Source: Acanthosepion pharaonis
Lineage: Eukaryota > Mollusca > Cephalopoda > Sepiida > Sepiidae
Assembly: GCA_903632075.3 (NCBI GenBank)
Contig: CAHIKZ030005577.1
Coordinates: 1,346,001 to 1,410,000 of the forward strand
Direction of reading: 5' to 3'
Length of the DNA: 64,000 nt
Each line of letters begins with the position of its first letter. The stretch's first letter is position 1. A model generated the notes under the pieces. It saw only the letters and a program-made list of their open reading frames with translations. It was not told the origin of the DNA and did no database searches. A program made the position numbers and the translations under genes. This document shows, one piece after another, positions 1 to 10,535 of this stretch.

Positions 1-144
1 CTCTAGGGAAAAGATTTTTTAAAAAAAAAAACAGTGGCTCCTACTGCTATTAAGCATTACTCATCAAGTAAATTGAATTGAGTTCTCTAAGTTGCTGCCA
101 TATTTTGTATAGAGAAAAATGTTAAAACTTCATTCCGTTCTGGC

Positions 145-274
145 GTGCGACAATGGCCGAGAGGTAAGATATCTGGCTGATATCAAATCAGTTGGGTTTC
201 AATCCTAGCTTGAAGGAATTGGATGTCTAGCTACACTGAGGAGCTGTGATACAGTGAAACAGTCTCTCTGAGAT

Positions 275-275
<1 letters not shown>
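145..275 (+). mobile_element. tRNA-derived SINE fragment
   Basis: The stretch has an A-box-like TGGCCGAGAGGTA near 154 and a B-box-like GGGTTTCAATCC near 203, spaced as in a tRNA gene, but no convincing cloverleaf with an acceptor stem. It runs into a TA microsatellite. This suggests a pol III SINE head rather than a functional tRNA gene. No second copy of exactly this head was recognised in the window. Confidence 0.4.

Positions 276-335
<60 letters not shown>
276..335. repeat. (TA)n microsatellite
   Basis: About 29 uninterrupted TA dinucleotides directly after the SINE-like block. Similar tracts lie at about 472-512 and 858-911; the last gives spurious isoleucine/tyrosine open frames on both strands. 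Confidence 0.95.
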
Positions 336-339
<4 letters not shown>

Positions 340-470
340 GAATCCCAGTAATATAAAATCTGATCCAGTGAATCGAGTAGTAATATAAATTATGGAGCAA
401 ATATGAATTCCATGTAGATAAAAGTTCAATATATTTTTATTATGGGCTTTTCATGAATTACATGATCAGA

Positions 471-516
<46 letters not shown>

Positions 517-692
517 CAGAAATACAAATACATTTAGTGAACTTAGGCAAGTGACAATTTTTTGTGTGTTAGTGCAAAAGAAAGACATTTGGGTCACTAA
601 CTAAAAAAAGAGAATATCTAATATCGAGAATATTTAACATGGAAAAACATAAGAAAAATTAATTCCTTTTAATAATATGGAAATATCCACTC

Positions 693-735
693 TTTGCCTG
701 ATGAAGGTCACGAGACTGGAAACGTGTGTAGCAAA
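693..735 (+). ncRNA. Hammerhead-ribozyme-like motif (type I, minimal)
   Basis: All core boxes occur in order: CTGATGA at 698-704, GAAAC at 719-723 and a GTA cleavage triplet at 728-730. Stem I would be TTTGC (693-697) with GCAAA (731-735). Stem II would be GGTC (706-709) with GACT (714-717) around an ACGA loop, including one G-U pair. Stem III is two base pairs (A722-U729, C723-G728) closing a GTGT loop. The weak point is an A-G mismatch at the base of stem II (705/718). Very short stem III is known from hammerheads in Penelope-like retroelements and related retrozymes. Activity is inference; a decayed retroelement copy is the simplest origin. Confidence 0.4.
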
Positions 736-855
736 ATTAAGGATAATAAAACATATTTTAAAAAAAAAATCCACATTACAAGCAAAAACGTTTCTGCTTT
801 TTTTCTCTTCTTTTTATTACACAACTTTTCTCTCGTTGGAACTACTATATAACCT

Positions 856-916
<61 letters not shown>

Positions 917-924
917 TACTGCAA

Positions 925-1000
925 AGCTCCAAGAAAATTAAATTTTGGCATTAAATGACCTATGAGGGGTTGATATGCCATTAAACAAACAAATCAAATA
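925..1000 (-). repeat. R1 dispersed repeat, head module
   Basis: On the minus strand this matches the head module also seen at 7425-7485: a GTTTA run, then a block reading ATGGTATATCAAC or similar, then a block resembling TCATTTAATGCCAAAATT. Longer R1 copies lie at 7690-8110, 16456-17336 and 38434-38803. No coding capacity. Confidence 0.45.
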
Positions 1001-2102
1001 ACTTATCAGAACTTTGTTTACAAATGTCAAGTTTGAAAATGTTTTTCATGTATATATGCATACAAAAACAGACATTTTTATTTCACTAAAAAAAATTTCC
1101 TTTAAAGAACAGTACAATTTTAAGTACCACCAAAACGAATTTTTTCTGACATAAAAGCAAAAAATTGCTATACACTGTTAAAAAAAAAACAAAACAAAAA
1201 AAAACCAACAACAACAACAAAATCAGTGAATTATCCAATTCAAACAAAATTTTCAGCACTTATTCATGAATTAATTGTGTACTGAATATGCTATTTTATT
1301 AGAAAACTTTGGGGAAATATTTTTGGGAGGTCAGTTTCACACCCACCTCTTTTCAATATCAAGTGTGTACTTTTTTTCTTTAATTTGGAGGTTGTTTGCT
1401 AAAAATGTTTTTTGTGTTATATGAAGTCAAATCCTTGAAGATGTTATTTCAGTAAAAAAAAAAAAAAAAAAAAAAATCCAATATCACATATGACCATATG
1501 GAAAGTTTATCCCAAATCTTACCAAAAAAAAAAAATAATAATAATTCAATAAAACTCAGAAAAATTAATTTTTCAAAGAGTGGGTGCTTGCATAATTTAA
1601 TAAAGAAACATTTTTCTTTTAGATTAGACAGAAAAAAATCTACAAAAAAAAAAAAAAAAAACTTTCAGTACAGTTTTAAACTTCATTCTGTTGCTGTTCG
1701 TAACAAGCATTTTTTTTTTTTAATTAAATAAAGGCATCTTTGAAGAACCAGAAATGTAAAGTTTAAATGCCATTTCTGAGTGTGAAGCGGTTTTAAAGGA
1801 ATTTTAATTTTTTATAGCAACTGTTAGATTATTTTTGGTATGGATGTTCAAAAAGGAAGATTCTGAATTACTGCCTTTGAATATTTTCCCCTATCAAAAC
1901 AGATGATAGTTCAAGTTCAGAATAATTGAAAAAAAGATCACATTGAGTGCAGATATTTTGGTAAATTTTCATTTTAACACCCGAGTGTCATTTACTGCTG
2001 AACTATTTTCTTTCAGAAATTAGTACGCGCTTCCGTAAAGCGATTTTTTTTGTACTTAATTTAAGAATAAAGTTAACTTTCAAATATATGTAAACATCGA
2101 CA
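1001..2102. other. AT-rich DNA without recognised genes
   Basis: Dominated by A and T homopolymers (for example about 1454-1476 and 1647-1660). Short lysine/asparagine-rich open frames are low-complexity artefacts. Nothing recognisable. Confidence 0.7.
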
Positions 2103-2292
2103 AATAAAAGAATAACAAAAAAAAAACCTAACCCTAATTTGAAAGTTAACTTTCTTCTTAAAAAAAAAAAAAAATGATACTAAAAAAAAAACCCACCTAA
2201 ACCCTAATCAGAAAGTTAACTTTCAAGAAAAAAAAAAAATAAAAAAAAAAAAACAAAAAAAAAACCTAACCCTAATTTGAAAGTTAATTTTC

Positions 2293-2329
<37 letters not shown>

Positions 2330-2400
2330 AAGTTAATCTTCTTTAAAAAAAAACAAAAAACCTATAAAAAAAACAAAACAAAAACTAACCCTAAGGAATT
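2103..2400. repeat. A-rich tandem repeat with AACCCTAA motif
   Basis: About four imperfect units of roughly 70-75 bp, each with a long A run, an AACCTAACCCTAA-like block and the palindrome GAAAGTTAACTTTC or a variant of it. The CCCTAA hexamer occurs once or so per unit rather than in an uninterrupted run. Confidence 0.7.
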
Positions 2401-3774
2401 ACTGTGAAGGGAATAAATAGGCCCAAATTGTATACGTCCACCGACAGAATTCAGCACTGATTTACTTATCAATAAGCCGGTAATGGCTGACGAAAGACCA
2501 GGAAAAAGTCCGATTTTTTTCTGGTCTTTAGCATCCAAAAAGGTAGGTTTCTTCAATAATTGTTGATTTGAGTTCAGTTGCACGGAAATAAAACTATTTT
2601 GGAAAAATTTGAAGGGATATTAGCGCTCGGGGGTTAAAATAAAAATTTACCAAAATAAGAATGATCTCTAAAATAATTTATCGGAAACATTTTCCTTTTT
2701 TTTACGAGTTGGACTCTAAGAGTCAAATCATTTGTATTTTTTTTTTTTTTTTTTTTACTTACCTTTCCCACTAGGAAATGCAACGACAGAAAATAGTGAA
2801 AGAAAGAAAGAAAAAAAAGGTAACATTTCTTCTTCGTGCCCAAAGGATTTTTTGTTTTCATTAAGAAAATCGAAGAATCTCTGATCAATCACAATCAATC
2901 ATATTCATATCCAATGTTTTTTTTTTTTTTTTTTTAGTTCGATTCATAAACATCGAATTTTTTTTTTTAAAAAAAAAAAGGTACAAAATCAAAAGAAAAC
3001 AGAATTAAAAAATGGAAAATCACGTTACCATACAAACATGAAATTATATTGAAGAAATTATTTCGCCTTTTTAACAACATAAAATAAATCAAACGGTGTA
3101 AAGTCTGCTTTAGTCCTTTCTATTTAAAAGACCCTCCCTTTAACGGAGGTAAGCGCCACGAAAACGGTAAAAAAAATCAGCACACCGTGATGAAAATATG
3201 CTCCAAAACGTAATGAAAACAGTTTTATCATCCTAATCGTTATGAGGAAAGATCAAAATATTTTTGATTATTTAATTAAACTCTTTACTCTATTTTAGAA
3301 CATTCGAAATTTTGACTAAAAAATTGTTTTTCTTGCGTCAGCGGTTGTAAACTTTTACGGTTTTTTTACCTCTCTTTTGAGGTGACAGACACTTTAATTT
3401 GAAAATTCTTGCAACAATCGTCGGATTTTAATGAAATTTTTCAGGACTGAGAATTTTTTAAAACTGAGAATTAACTTTTGTATAGAAATGTGTCAAAAAT
3501 GGCCGTTTTGATCGATTTTACTGAAAAAAAAAAAAAAAAATCGATTCCGATCAATATAATTTCTGTTTGAAATACACCAGAGTATTTTGCTTACTAGAAA
3601 TAGCAAATTTTAAATCCTTTAGCTTTCAATTAAAGCTAAAATGTAAACTTCAAGAAAGCTTTTTCATTTTTGAAAATTCATTTTAAACCATATGTATACT
3701 GAATTAGTGGAGGTACCTCCTTTAACGCAATTTCCTCAAACTGTTTTTTTAAAAAATTCAGGTAAAAATGGTGC
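2401..3774. other. Non-coding DNA with R6 repeat copy
   Basis: About 3180-3520 resembles sequence at 41340-41720, 59470-59690, 59740-60310 and 61380-61560. Shared landmarks are an ATGAAAAC..TTTCATC-type block, a 'GACCAAAGTA/GATCAAAATA' block, a TTTTTACG..GTCAG block and a TTGTCGGATTTTAATGAAA block. Elsewhere this repeat lies downstream of the putative first exons of the zinc-finger loci. No gene recognised here. Confidence 0.45.
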
Positions 3775-4212
3775 AGCCACTCATATCAGAGGATGCTAGT
3801 CTACTAGAGCAGCTAGCTAATCCTTGTTGCAGACGCCTACTCAGGCATGTTTGTGTTTGTTCAAGACCCACAGAGTCCACCTGTGTTTTATACTGCAACT
3901 ACGCTGAGTAGAGATTAGTTACAGTTTCTGGGTCAGCACACTCAAACCCTTGGTTACGATGACTTATGACTTTGTGCTAGCACAACCATTGTTGGCTCCC
4001 AAGGGTTACATCTAGCCAGTTTCACTCACAAGGCTTGGGTCAACTCGTGGTATGGTTTTCAAGCACTTTCCAAAAGTTCCGCACACTCGGATTGCCTCTT
4101 CCAGATTGATAACATCAAGAAGTCCCCTTCCTGACAAATTGACCATGGTGAGATTTGAACCCAGGTCTCATGGTCAGAAAGCAAACATTCTAACCACTCT
4201 GCCACGTGTTTG
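3775..4212 (-). mobile_element. tRNA-derived SINE, ~435 bp
   Basis: On the minus strand it begins with a tRNA-like head: A box TGGCAGAGTGGTT (near 4204) and B box GGGTTCAAATCTC (near 4156). It continues into a body homologous to 30345-30560, where the same body is on the plus strand without the head. Two independent copies of the body support a mobile family. Open frames on both strands here are spurious. Confidence 0.7.
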
Positions 4213-4407
4213 TTTAATTCAGGGTGCACATGTAAAATGACCAAAACTCTGGAGGAACACTTTAAATCTTAATACAGAAAAAATAGTCATGAGATTTGAA
4301 AAGTGGATAAAGAAGTCTCCTGAAATAAGCATTTATTTTTAAGACATTACAACACATTGTATATCCAAATATACATAATATTTTCATTTAAAGGGATTTA
4401 TAAATAA

Positions 4408-4668
4408 TCTTACTTATTATAAAACGCAGATTGTGTGTGTGTGTGTGTCTGTATGTTTATATATTGGATCGGATTTCCTACATTTTTCAACCTATTTCAA
4501 CAAAACTTCACAGGACTACGTAAAATTACCTTGTGGTGGTTCTAACAGCGCCAAAAATTGGAAAAACATTGTTTTTGCACAAAATCAATTTGAAAACATG
4601 ATTAAGAGGCATCACGAGAATGAAAGGGGGACAACTCATATCGAGTTATACTTATTATAAAACTCAGG

Positions 4669-4699
<31 letters not shown>

Positions 4700-5107
4700 C
4701 ATTTATATATGGGATGGGATTTCCTACATTTTTCAACCGATTTCAACAAAACTTCACTTTTTTTTTTGGCATGTAGTGTTTCTTATTGTCTTGCACACTT
4801 TTTTTTTATTTTTACATTCAGAATGCTTTAAAAATTCCATTTACAAGACAATTGTTTATAATAAAATTCTATTCAATTGGTAGACTCATAACGATTGAAA
4901 ACAATGTTTTTGTTTGAGTTTGACCAATTTGTGAAAAAAACAAAAAAAAACCCCAAAACAAAACAAAAAAAAACTAATTAAGACATGCGTGTCCGTCAAC
5001 CTTAAAAAATAATCTTTGTCAATTTTATTTTTCAGTCTTTATGATGGTCGATACTTGATCTATCTCTTACTGTTACATCCCCGGGCAACGCCGGGCTCTA
5101 CTGCTAG
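4408..5107 (+). mobile_element. Non-autonomous Helitron, copy 1 (two-headed)
   Basis: Starts with TC after an A and ends in CTAG followed by T. About 10 bp before the end is the hairpin CCCGGGCAACGCCGGG, which is the classic Helitron 3' signature. The 5' segment (TTATTATAAAAC, a GT run, then a 'TTTCCTACATTTTTCAACC' block) occurs twice, at 4408 and again near 4650, so the element has two heads and one tail. It is about 90% similar by eye to 8807-9480. There is no Rep/helicase coding sequence, so mobilisation would need an autonomous partner. Confidence 0.75.
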
Positions 5108-5117
5108 TCTGCTATAT

Positions 5118-5557
5118 TAGAGGCTGATAATGTCAGGTTTAAACCCCATAAGGAAAACAAAAGCAAAATGATTATTCACTCCTTGAAGATTATGAAATTT
5201 AGCATCCAGTTTAAAATATCAAATGACATAGAAGCTATGTGCTTGGTATAAAGATTTTTTTAAACATAAAACTAATTTATTTGTTAGCTTGGCTACCTTT
5301 CAGGGCACATTCATGTGCCAGGGTTCACTGATCAAGAAACACGGGTCTGACTACTAATGTTTAACTTTACCGACAAACTGCTTTTAAGTTATCTTTATTT
5401 CACAGTGCAATGAATATTAAAAACTGTAAAAAAAATGAACCAGACATTATATTTTTGATTTGCAATTTAAACTTTGTCATTGTGTTCATGAAAAGAGAAT
5501 AGTTTCATGGTACAATTGTAGTTGTAAATAACCATTGCAATGGCATTCTTCATCAAG
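5118..5557. other. Non-coding DNA
   Basis: AT-rich sequence between a Helitron and an R4 element. A short segment, 'ACACGGGTCTGACTACTAATG', is not recognised. No gene seen. Confidence 0.5.
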
Positions 5558-5559
5558 CA

Positions 5560-6412
5560 AACATGGACCATTGTGCCTGCAAAAAACAGTGTCAAAAGCA
5601 GGGTTTTCCTTTGATACTGCTATTATTTTAATTATCTTCAATCCTCGACAATGTTTGTTTTAAAATGTGATGATTAGAATGGTGATAAAACCTAAAAATG
5701 AATTTATAAATATTTTTTTCTTTAGAATTTACAACGAAAGTATTAAACCATATTCATATTTTAGATTGTTTATTTACAGCATTTTAAAAACTAATACAGT
5801 TAAAACTAATCCAATATAATACTTATCATTTACTAAATTATAAAGAAATAAATATGAAAACAATTTTTTATTCAGAAATTTATGAACAGTTATTAAATTA
5901 TTAAAATATATAAACTATAAGTAAATCCTTATTATTTATCACTTTGTAATGTTTGAGTAACTTGGCAATTAACCAAGGTTTTGCCAACCATTTCAATAAA
6001 CAATATAAAAAAAAAATAGTGTAAATGAACAATGGTTTGTATAGCAGACTAGCAGTAGAGCCCGGCGTTGCTCGGGGATGTAACAGTAAGAGATAGATCA
6101 AGTATCGACCATCATAAAGACTGAAAAATAAAATTGACAAAGATGAACAGACAGTGTTTATTATTTTTGTTGTAAATTTTCAAAAACAAAGAAAATGTAT
6201 AAATTCACTTTCATCATATATTTAAGTTTTATTAAAATTCTAATCATTGCTTTTTAGAACAATAAGGTAGTTAAATGAAGGTAGTTAAAATAATAACCAT
6301 CCCTTTCACGCTTTTTAGAACAATAAATTTTGCCAAGGGAGTGAAGGTAGCTAAAATAATAACAATCCTTTTGACACTCCATTTTTTTTAAGGTATGAAA
6401 ATCCAAGTTTGG
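5560..6412. mobile_element. R4 long-inverted-repeat element, copy A
   Basis: Left arm (5560-5720) and right arm (about 6225-6412) are imperfect reverse complements: both contain a CAAACATGGA-like terminus, a GTGTCAAAAG block, a TATTTTAACTACCTTCACTCC-like block and AGAATTGTAATAAAACCT-like sequence. Copies B-F lie at 20330, 23625, 28030, 37798 and 39895. No transposase is encoded, so this looks like a non-autonomous DNA transposon of unassigned superfamily. A Helitron 3' end interrupts it at 6049-6145. Confidence 0.6.
6049..6145 (-). mobile_element. Helitron 3' end fragment
   Basis: The minus strand repeats the last ~100 bp of the 4408-5107 Helitron, including the CCGAGCAACGCCGGG hairpin region and the terminal CTAG. 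It is inverted relative to copy 1 and about 940 bp away, nested in R4 copy A. Both copies are followed by the same nine bases TCTGCTATA. Confidence 0.7.
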
Positions 6413-6929
6413 CTAATATTTAAATGCTGGAATCTTGACTTTTACCCAAATTTTACTGTAATTTCCCATGTATAATATGCATAAAACTAAATTAGAAAAT
6501 ATTATTCTATGTTTAAAACCATTGTTTTAAAATAAGAGTAGGAAATGCTGGCTGTAATGAAATTGGAGAGGTATAATTTATAGGGTTTGATTACCAAATG
6601 AGGGGTGCGTATTATGCATGAGTAAAAGCAATTTCCCACACTTTAAGCACAATTCTAGGTGTGTGTATTATGGATGAAGGTGTATTATACATAGAGAATT
6701 ACAGTAATTATCAGATATTAAGATCTGATTGCACAAAGGTCCAAGTTTGCCCTTCATTGTAACTTTGAAATTCTTTTAAATTGGATCATGCTTGATATAG
6801 TAAACACCTAGCAAAGAATAAAACAAATAAAAATAAAATGGATTCAAAAAAGTAAATTTTCTCCTTCTTTCCTCAAATCCCAACCTGTAAATAACTATCA
6901 GGAGATAAACTTCACAAAAGAAAGAGGAC

Positions 6930-7425
6930 TTGATGGCAGATGACAAATAAAAGAAAGCGATCGGAGGGTAGATGACAATGAAAGAAAGAGATCGGAAAGT
7001 AGATGACAACAAAAGAAAGAGATTGGAGGATAGATGACAAACAAAGAGATTGGAGGATACATGACAACAAAAGAAAGAGATTAAACGGTAGATGACAACA
7101 AAAGAAAGAGATCCGAGGGTAGATGACAAACAAAGAGATTGGAGGGTATATGACAACAAAAGAATAGAGATTAAATGGTAGATGACAACAAAAGAAAGAG
7201 ATTGGAGGGTATATGACAACAAAAGAAAGAGATTAAACGGTAGATGACAACAAAAGAAAGAGATCCGAGGGTAGATGACAAACAAAGAGATTGGAGGATA
7301 TATGACAACAAAAGAAAGAGATTAAACAGTAGATGACAACAAAAGAAAGATTGGAGGGTATATGACAACAAAAGAAAGAGATCCCAGGGTAGATGACAAC
7401 AAAAGAAAGAGATCTGAAGGTAAAT
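6930..7425. repeat. ~31-bp satellite array I
   Basis: About 16 degenerate units, typically 31 bp with 27-bp variants lacking one AAAG. The core is GATGACAACAAAAGAAAGAG followed by ATYGGAGGGTA. The minus strand is stop-poor and gives artefactual Leu/Ser/Phe-rich open frames over 6776-7371. Confidence 0.9.
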
Positions 7426-8110
7426 TTGTTTAATGGTATATCAACTCCTTATGGGTCATTTAATGCCAAAATTTAATTTTTTTGGACCTTGAAGTAATAA
7501 AAATATGATATCTGTCATGCTGCTTTCACAATTGAATACATGGTAGATGATATTCAGCTTTTGTGCATATATATTTGTATGGACATCATTACTAGAGGCA
7601 GTGACAGGTGTGTTTTATGTTGAAGTTATATTTTGCAATACATTTGGATTCAAGAAATTGTAGGATCTTATGTGGATTAATGTCATGAAAGAGTTATTTC
7701 ATGTTAGTTGGTTTTGTTTAGTGGCATATCAATCTCTAAGAATTATTTAATGCTGAAATTGTATGCCTTCAACAACAGATAAAATGTATTGTTGGTCATT
7801 TTGCTATAAAATATATTGTTGGTAATTCTACTATAAATAGGTATTGTTGGTAAATTTTTATATTAGAATATATTTCTGGTATTTTACTATAAAAATGTAT
7901 TTTTATACTTTCATAGTGCTTTATTTTTGCTTGGGGGTTCACTATTTGTTCATAGATGTGATCCTAACAGTTGCTGCCACCCTGGGTTTAGGGTGGACCT
8001 TGGAACAGCAGTAATTAAGTAATGGTTCCAGGCTCCTGAAAACCAATCACCCGATCAGAAGCCTTAGTGCCAGATGGAGTTTATTCTCATATCCAGGACT
8101 ACTTTGGTAT
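7425..8110 (+). repeat. R1 dispersed repeat copy
   Basis: A head module at 7425-7485, a second head at about 7700, then GGTAATTC/ATTGTTGG-type motifs and a conserved 3' part around 7940-8105 (CTATTTGTTCATAG, GTTGCTGCCACC, GGTGGACCTTGG, AGCAGTAATTAAG). It matches R1 at 16456-17336 and 38434-38803. The tail has a single copy of the unit that is tandemly repeated at 17077-17316. Confidence 0.6.
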
Positions 8111-8315
8111 GACAAGGGTCTCTGCGTGTTAGTGAAGAGAACAAATCCAACTGGAATTGGAACTCAGATTAAAAATTCTGTGCCATTGTCCATAATACCA
8201 CCCACATATCCAAGCTTCCCAAGTGGTCACCTATCTAAGTAGTGACCAAACTTGACATTGCTTAACTTTAGTGATCATATGAAAACTGGCATTCCAACAT
8301 GGTATGGTCTTAAGC
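8110..8315 (-). mobile_element. 5S-tRNA composite SINE, copy a
   Basis: On the minus strand a 5S-rRNA-like head (8315 to 8212) runs directly into a tRNA-like unit (about 8211 to 8115) with the B-box-like GAGTTCCAATTCC. The junction AAGCTTGGATATGT is identical in the copy at 22101-22395, so the fusion is a property of the family, not a chance neighbour. Copies at 13327-13427 and 13628-13990 have the tRNA-like part only. Confidence 0.6.
8212..8315 (-). pseudogene. 5S rRNA-derived sequence
   Basis: The minus strand shows CCATACCATGTTG, TGATCACTAAAGTTAAGCAA, TGGTCACTACTTAGATAGGTGACC and CTTGGGAA blocks, lining up along the length of eukaryotic 5S rRNA including the internal control region. About 13 nt near the 3' end are missing relative to the copy at 22101. 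It is a SINE head or a retropseudogene, not a functional 5S gene. Confidence 0.6.
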
Positions 8316-8455
8316 ACAAAAGAGAAGGATCTGAGGGTAGATGAAGACAAAAGAGAAGGACCTGGGGGTAGATGAAGACAAAAGAGAAGGACCTGGGGGT
8401 AGATGAAGACAAAAGATAGAGACCTGGGGGTAGATGAAGACAAAAGATAGAGGCC
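8316..8455. repeat. ~31-bp satellite array II
   Basis: About 4.5 units of 31 bp with the core GATGAAGACAAAAGAGAAGG and CCTGGGGGTA. Period and sequence pattern match array I at 6930-7425, so the two are diverged pieces of one satellite separated by an R1 copy and a SINE. Confidence 0.85.
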
Positions 8456-8806
8456 CGAGTGGAGATAATGACAAAATCAACCAATCAGGAAACATCTTTA
8501 GGATTTATTGATTGCATACACCCACAATAAAAAGAGGTCACACAAAAACCCCAATCTTTGTTTTACTTTTCCCTGATTTGTTGATCAGTGTCTAGCATTA
8601 ACTGCTCCAGAGTTTAATCCTGAAGTGATAGGTGGCATGTATGTTAATAAAATGAACTATGTGGAGGTAAATAAAACTAGTTTATTCATTGATCAATGTC
8701 CATAGGCCAAAATATATAGTTCATTTCCTTTTGTATGCATTTGTCGTTGATTACTAACCTCCTTGTTCAGGTTCTAGCAGCAAACGTAACGACCACTGTG
8801 AGAAAA
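8456..8806. other. Non-coding DNA
   Basis: No repeat or gene recognised between the satellite and the second Helitron. Confidence 0.5.
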
Positions 8807-9480
8807 TCATACTTATTATAAAACCCAGGTTGTGTGTGTGTGTGTCTGTACATTTATATATTGGATCAGATTTCCTACATTTTTCAACCGATTTCAACAA
8901 AACTTCACGGGACTACGTAAAATTACCTTGCGGTGGTTCTGACAGCGCCAAAAATTGGAAAAACACAATTGTTTTTGCATGAAATCAATTTGAAAACACG
9001 ATTAAGAGGCATCATGAGAATGAAAGGGGGACACAACTCATATCAAGTTATACTTATTATAAAAACCCAGGTTGGTTGTTTGTGTGTGTGTTTGTTTATA
9101 TACGGGATCGGATTTCCTACATTTTTCAACCGATTTCAACAAAACTTCACTTTTTTTTTGGCAGGTAGTGTTTCTTATTGTCTTGCACACTTTTTTTCTT
9201 TATTTTTAAATACAGAATGCTTTAAAAATTCCATTTACAAGACAATTGTTTATAATAAAATTCTATTCAATCGGTAGACTCATAACGATTGAAAACAATG
9301 TTTTTGTTTGTGTTTGACCAATTTGTAAAAAAGAAAAAAAAACAAAACAAAAAAAACTAATTAAGACATGCATGTCCATCAACCTTAAACAATAATCTTT
9401 GTCAATTTTATTTTTCAGTCTTTATGATGGTCGATACTTGATCTATCTCTTACTGTTACATCCCCGGGCTCTACTGCTAG
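8807..9480 (+). mobile_element. Non-autonomous Helitron, copy 2 (two-headed)
   Basis: Same organisation as 4408-5107: A|TC start, a second internal head near 9052, and a CTAG|T end. Ten bases of the terminal hairpin are deleted (CCCCGGGCTCTACTGCTAG), so the palindrome is lost. The two-headed structure is shared, so it arose before these copies were mobilised or duplicated. Confidence 0.72.
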
Positions 9481-9744
9481 TAGTATATAAATCACCTATC
9501 AAACTAGTGCTAATCTCTTGAAACGATTGCATGTATATGTGACACCTCAGTTTCACTGGTCATTAGTAACCTAGCAATATCACTGATGCAGTGCACGATT
9601 AAGTTTACTATTAAGCAAGACCTTTATTCAATTCTCATTTCCACATCTGGTAATAAGTGTATTTTTCGCTGCCTCAATGAACTAATTCATATTCAGTAAA
9701 TTTATCTGAAATGTTATATATACTAATATTTCTAAGCATAGCTT

Positions 9745-10150
9745 AGATGTGGCACAAGGCCAAAAGTAGGTATTTACTCGGTCTTCCCACTAAGAAGAGT
9801 TGTGAGGTTATTTTTTAAAGTGGGCATCTGATCGTGTACACACAGACAAGGAACAAAAATTGCACACAGCCCCCACAACTGTCAGTTGCACTGGCCTCAT
9901 TGTGAGCACTGAACCCTCTCTCTGGTGCAATGAGAGGGCTTAGCCTTGGGCAAGTGTTCGCCAGGGCTGAACACCTCTCAGTATAATTCTCAGTTGTGAC
10001 TGTCTTTTGATGGAGTCGCCCCCGAGTACACTCTGCCCAAAGACAGAGGCACAACTGAGAGATGATAAATAGGGTGTTACAAACCACTCATGAGAGCAGT
10101 TTATGCACAAGGTCGAAAGTATGGGGTACCCAGTGAGGATCGAACTCACT
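9745..10150 (-). mobile_element. SINE-like element
   Basis: The minus strand starts with a B-box-like GAGTTCGATCCTCAC near 10146. The unit carries 'TGTGGCACAAGGCCAAAAGTA'-like sequence on the plus strand at its other end (9752); that motif recurs at 30296, 32150, 33117 and 34980. It is relatively GC-rich compared with its surroundings. Family not identified. Confidence 0.45.
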
Positions 10151-10535
10151 CTTCACTTTGTAACTGAAATATTATATACATGTCCTTGTTTTTATTCACT
10201 TCTGTACATGAGTGTTATTGTTTTGTGGATATATTGGGACAATCAGGTACGTTTATCCCCACCAGCCATTCTAAAACCCTGATGTATTTACAATCTATAT
10301 AATACTAAAACTCTAATCTTGTATATATGTATGTTTTTCTGAGATACAGATTAAATAATACATAACACACCAACCAATTTAGGACCATGTTGTACCTTGA
10401 TCCCCTTCTAAGTACAATGCCAAATTTCATTAAAATTAGACAAGGGATTCTTTAGCTAGGGCCGTTTTTATGGCATTTTTTAATAGGAAATTCAGTATTT
10501 TTTTCAATACACATCCTTATATCAGTCCACATATA
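10151..10535. other. Non-coding DNA, possible Helitron head
   Basis: About 10297-10330 reads TCTATATAATACTAAAACTC followed by a TATATGTATG run, resembling the 5' end of octopus-type Helitrons. No matching 3' end was found. No gene seen. Confidence 0.25.

Noticed and set aside
145..235. Functional tRNA gene
   Set aside because: A- and B-box-like blocks are present but no acceptor or D stem pairs convincingly; a SINE head is more likely. The same applies to 4140-4210 (minus) and 15011-15095.
677..958. 93-codon frame with Ile-Tyr run
   Set aside because: Translation of a TA microsatellite; the frame begins in the ribozyme-like region.
2120..2400. Interstitial telomere
   Set aside because: The hexamer occurs about once per unit and is not tandem; not a telomeric array.
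6776..7371. 169-codon minus-strand frame rich in Leu, Ser and Phe
   Set aside because: It lies over the 31-bp satellite; the repeated residues reflect the repeat unit.
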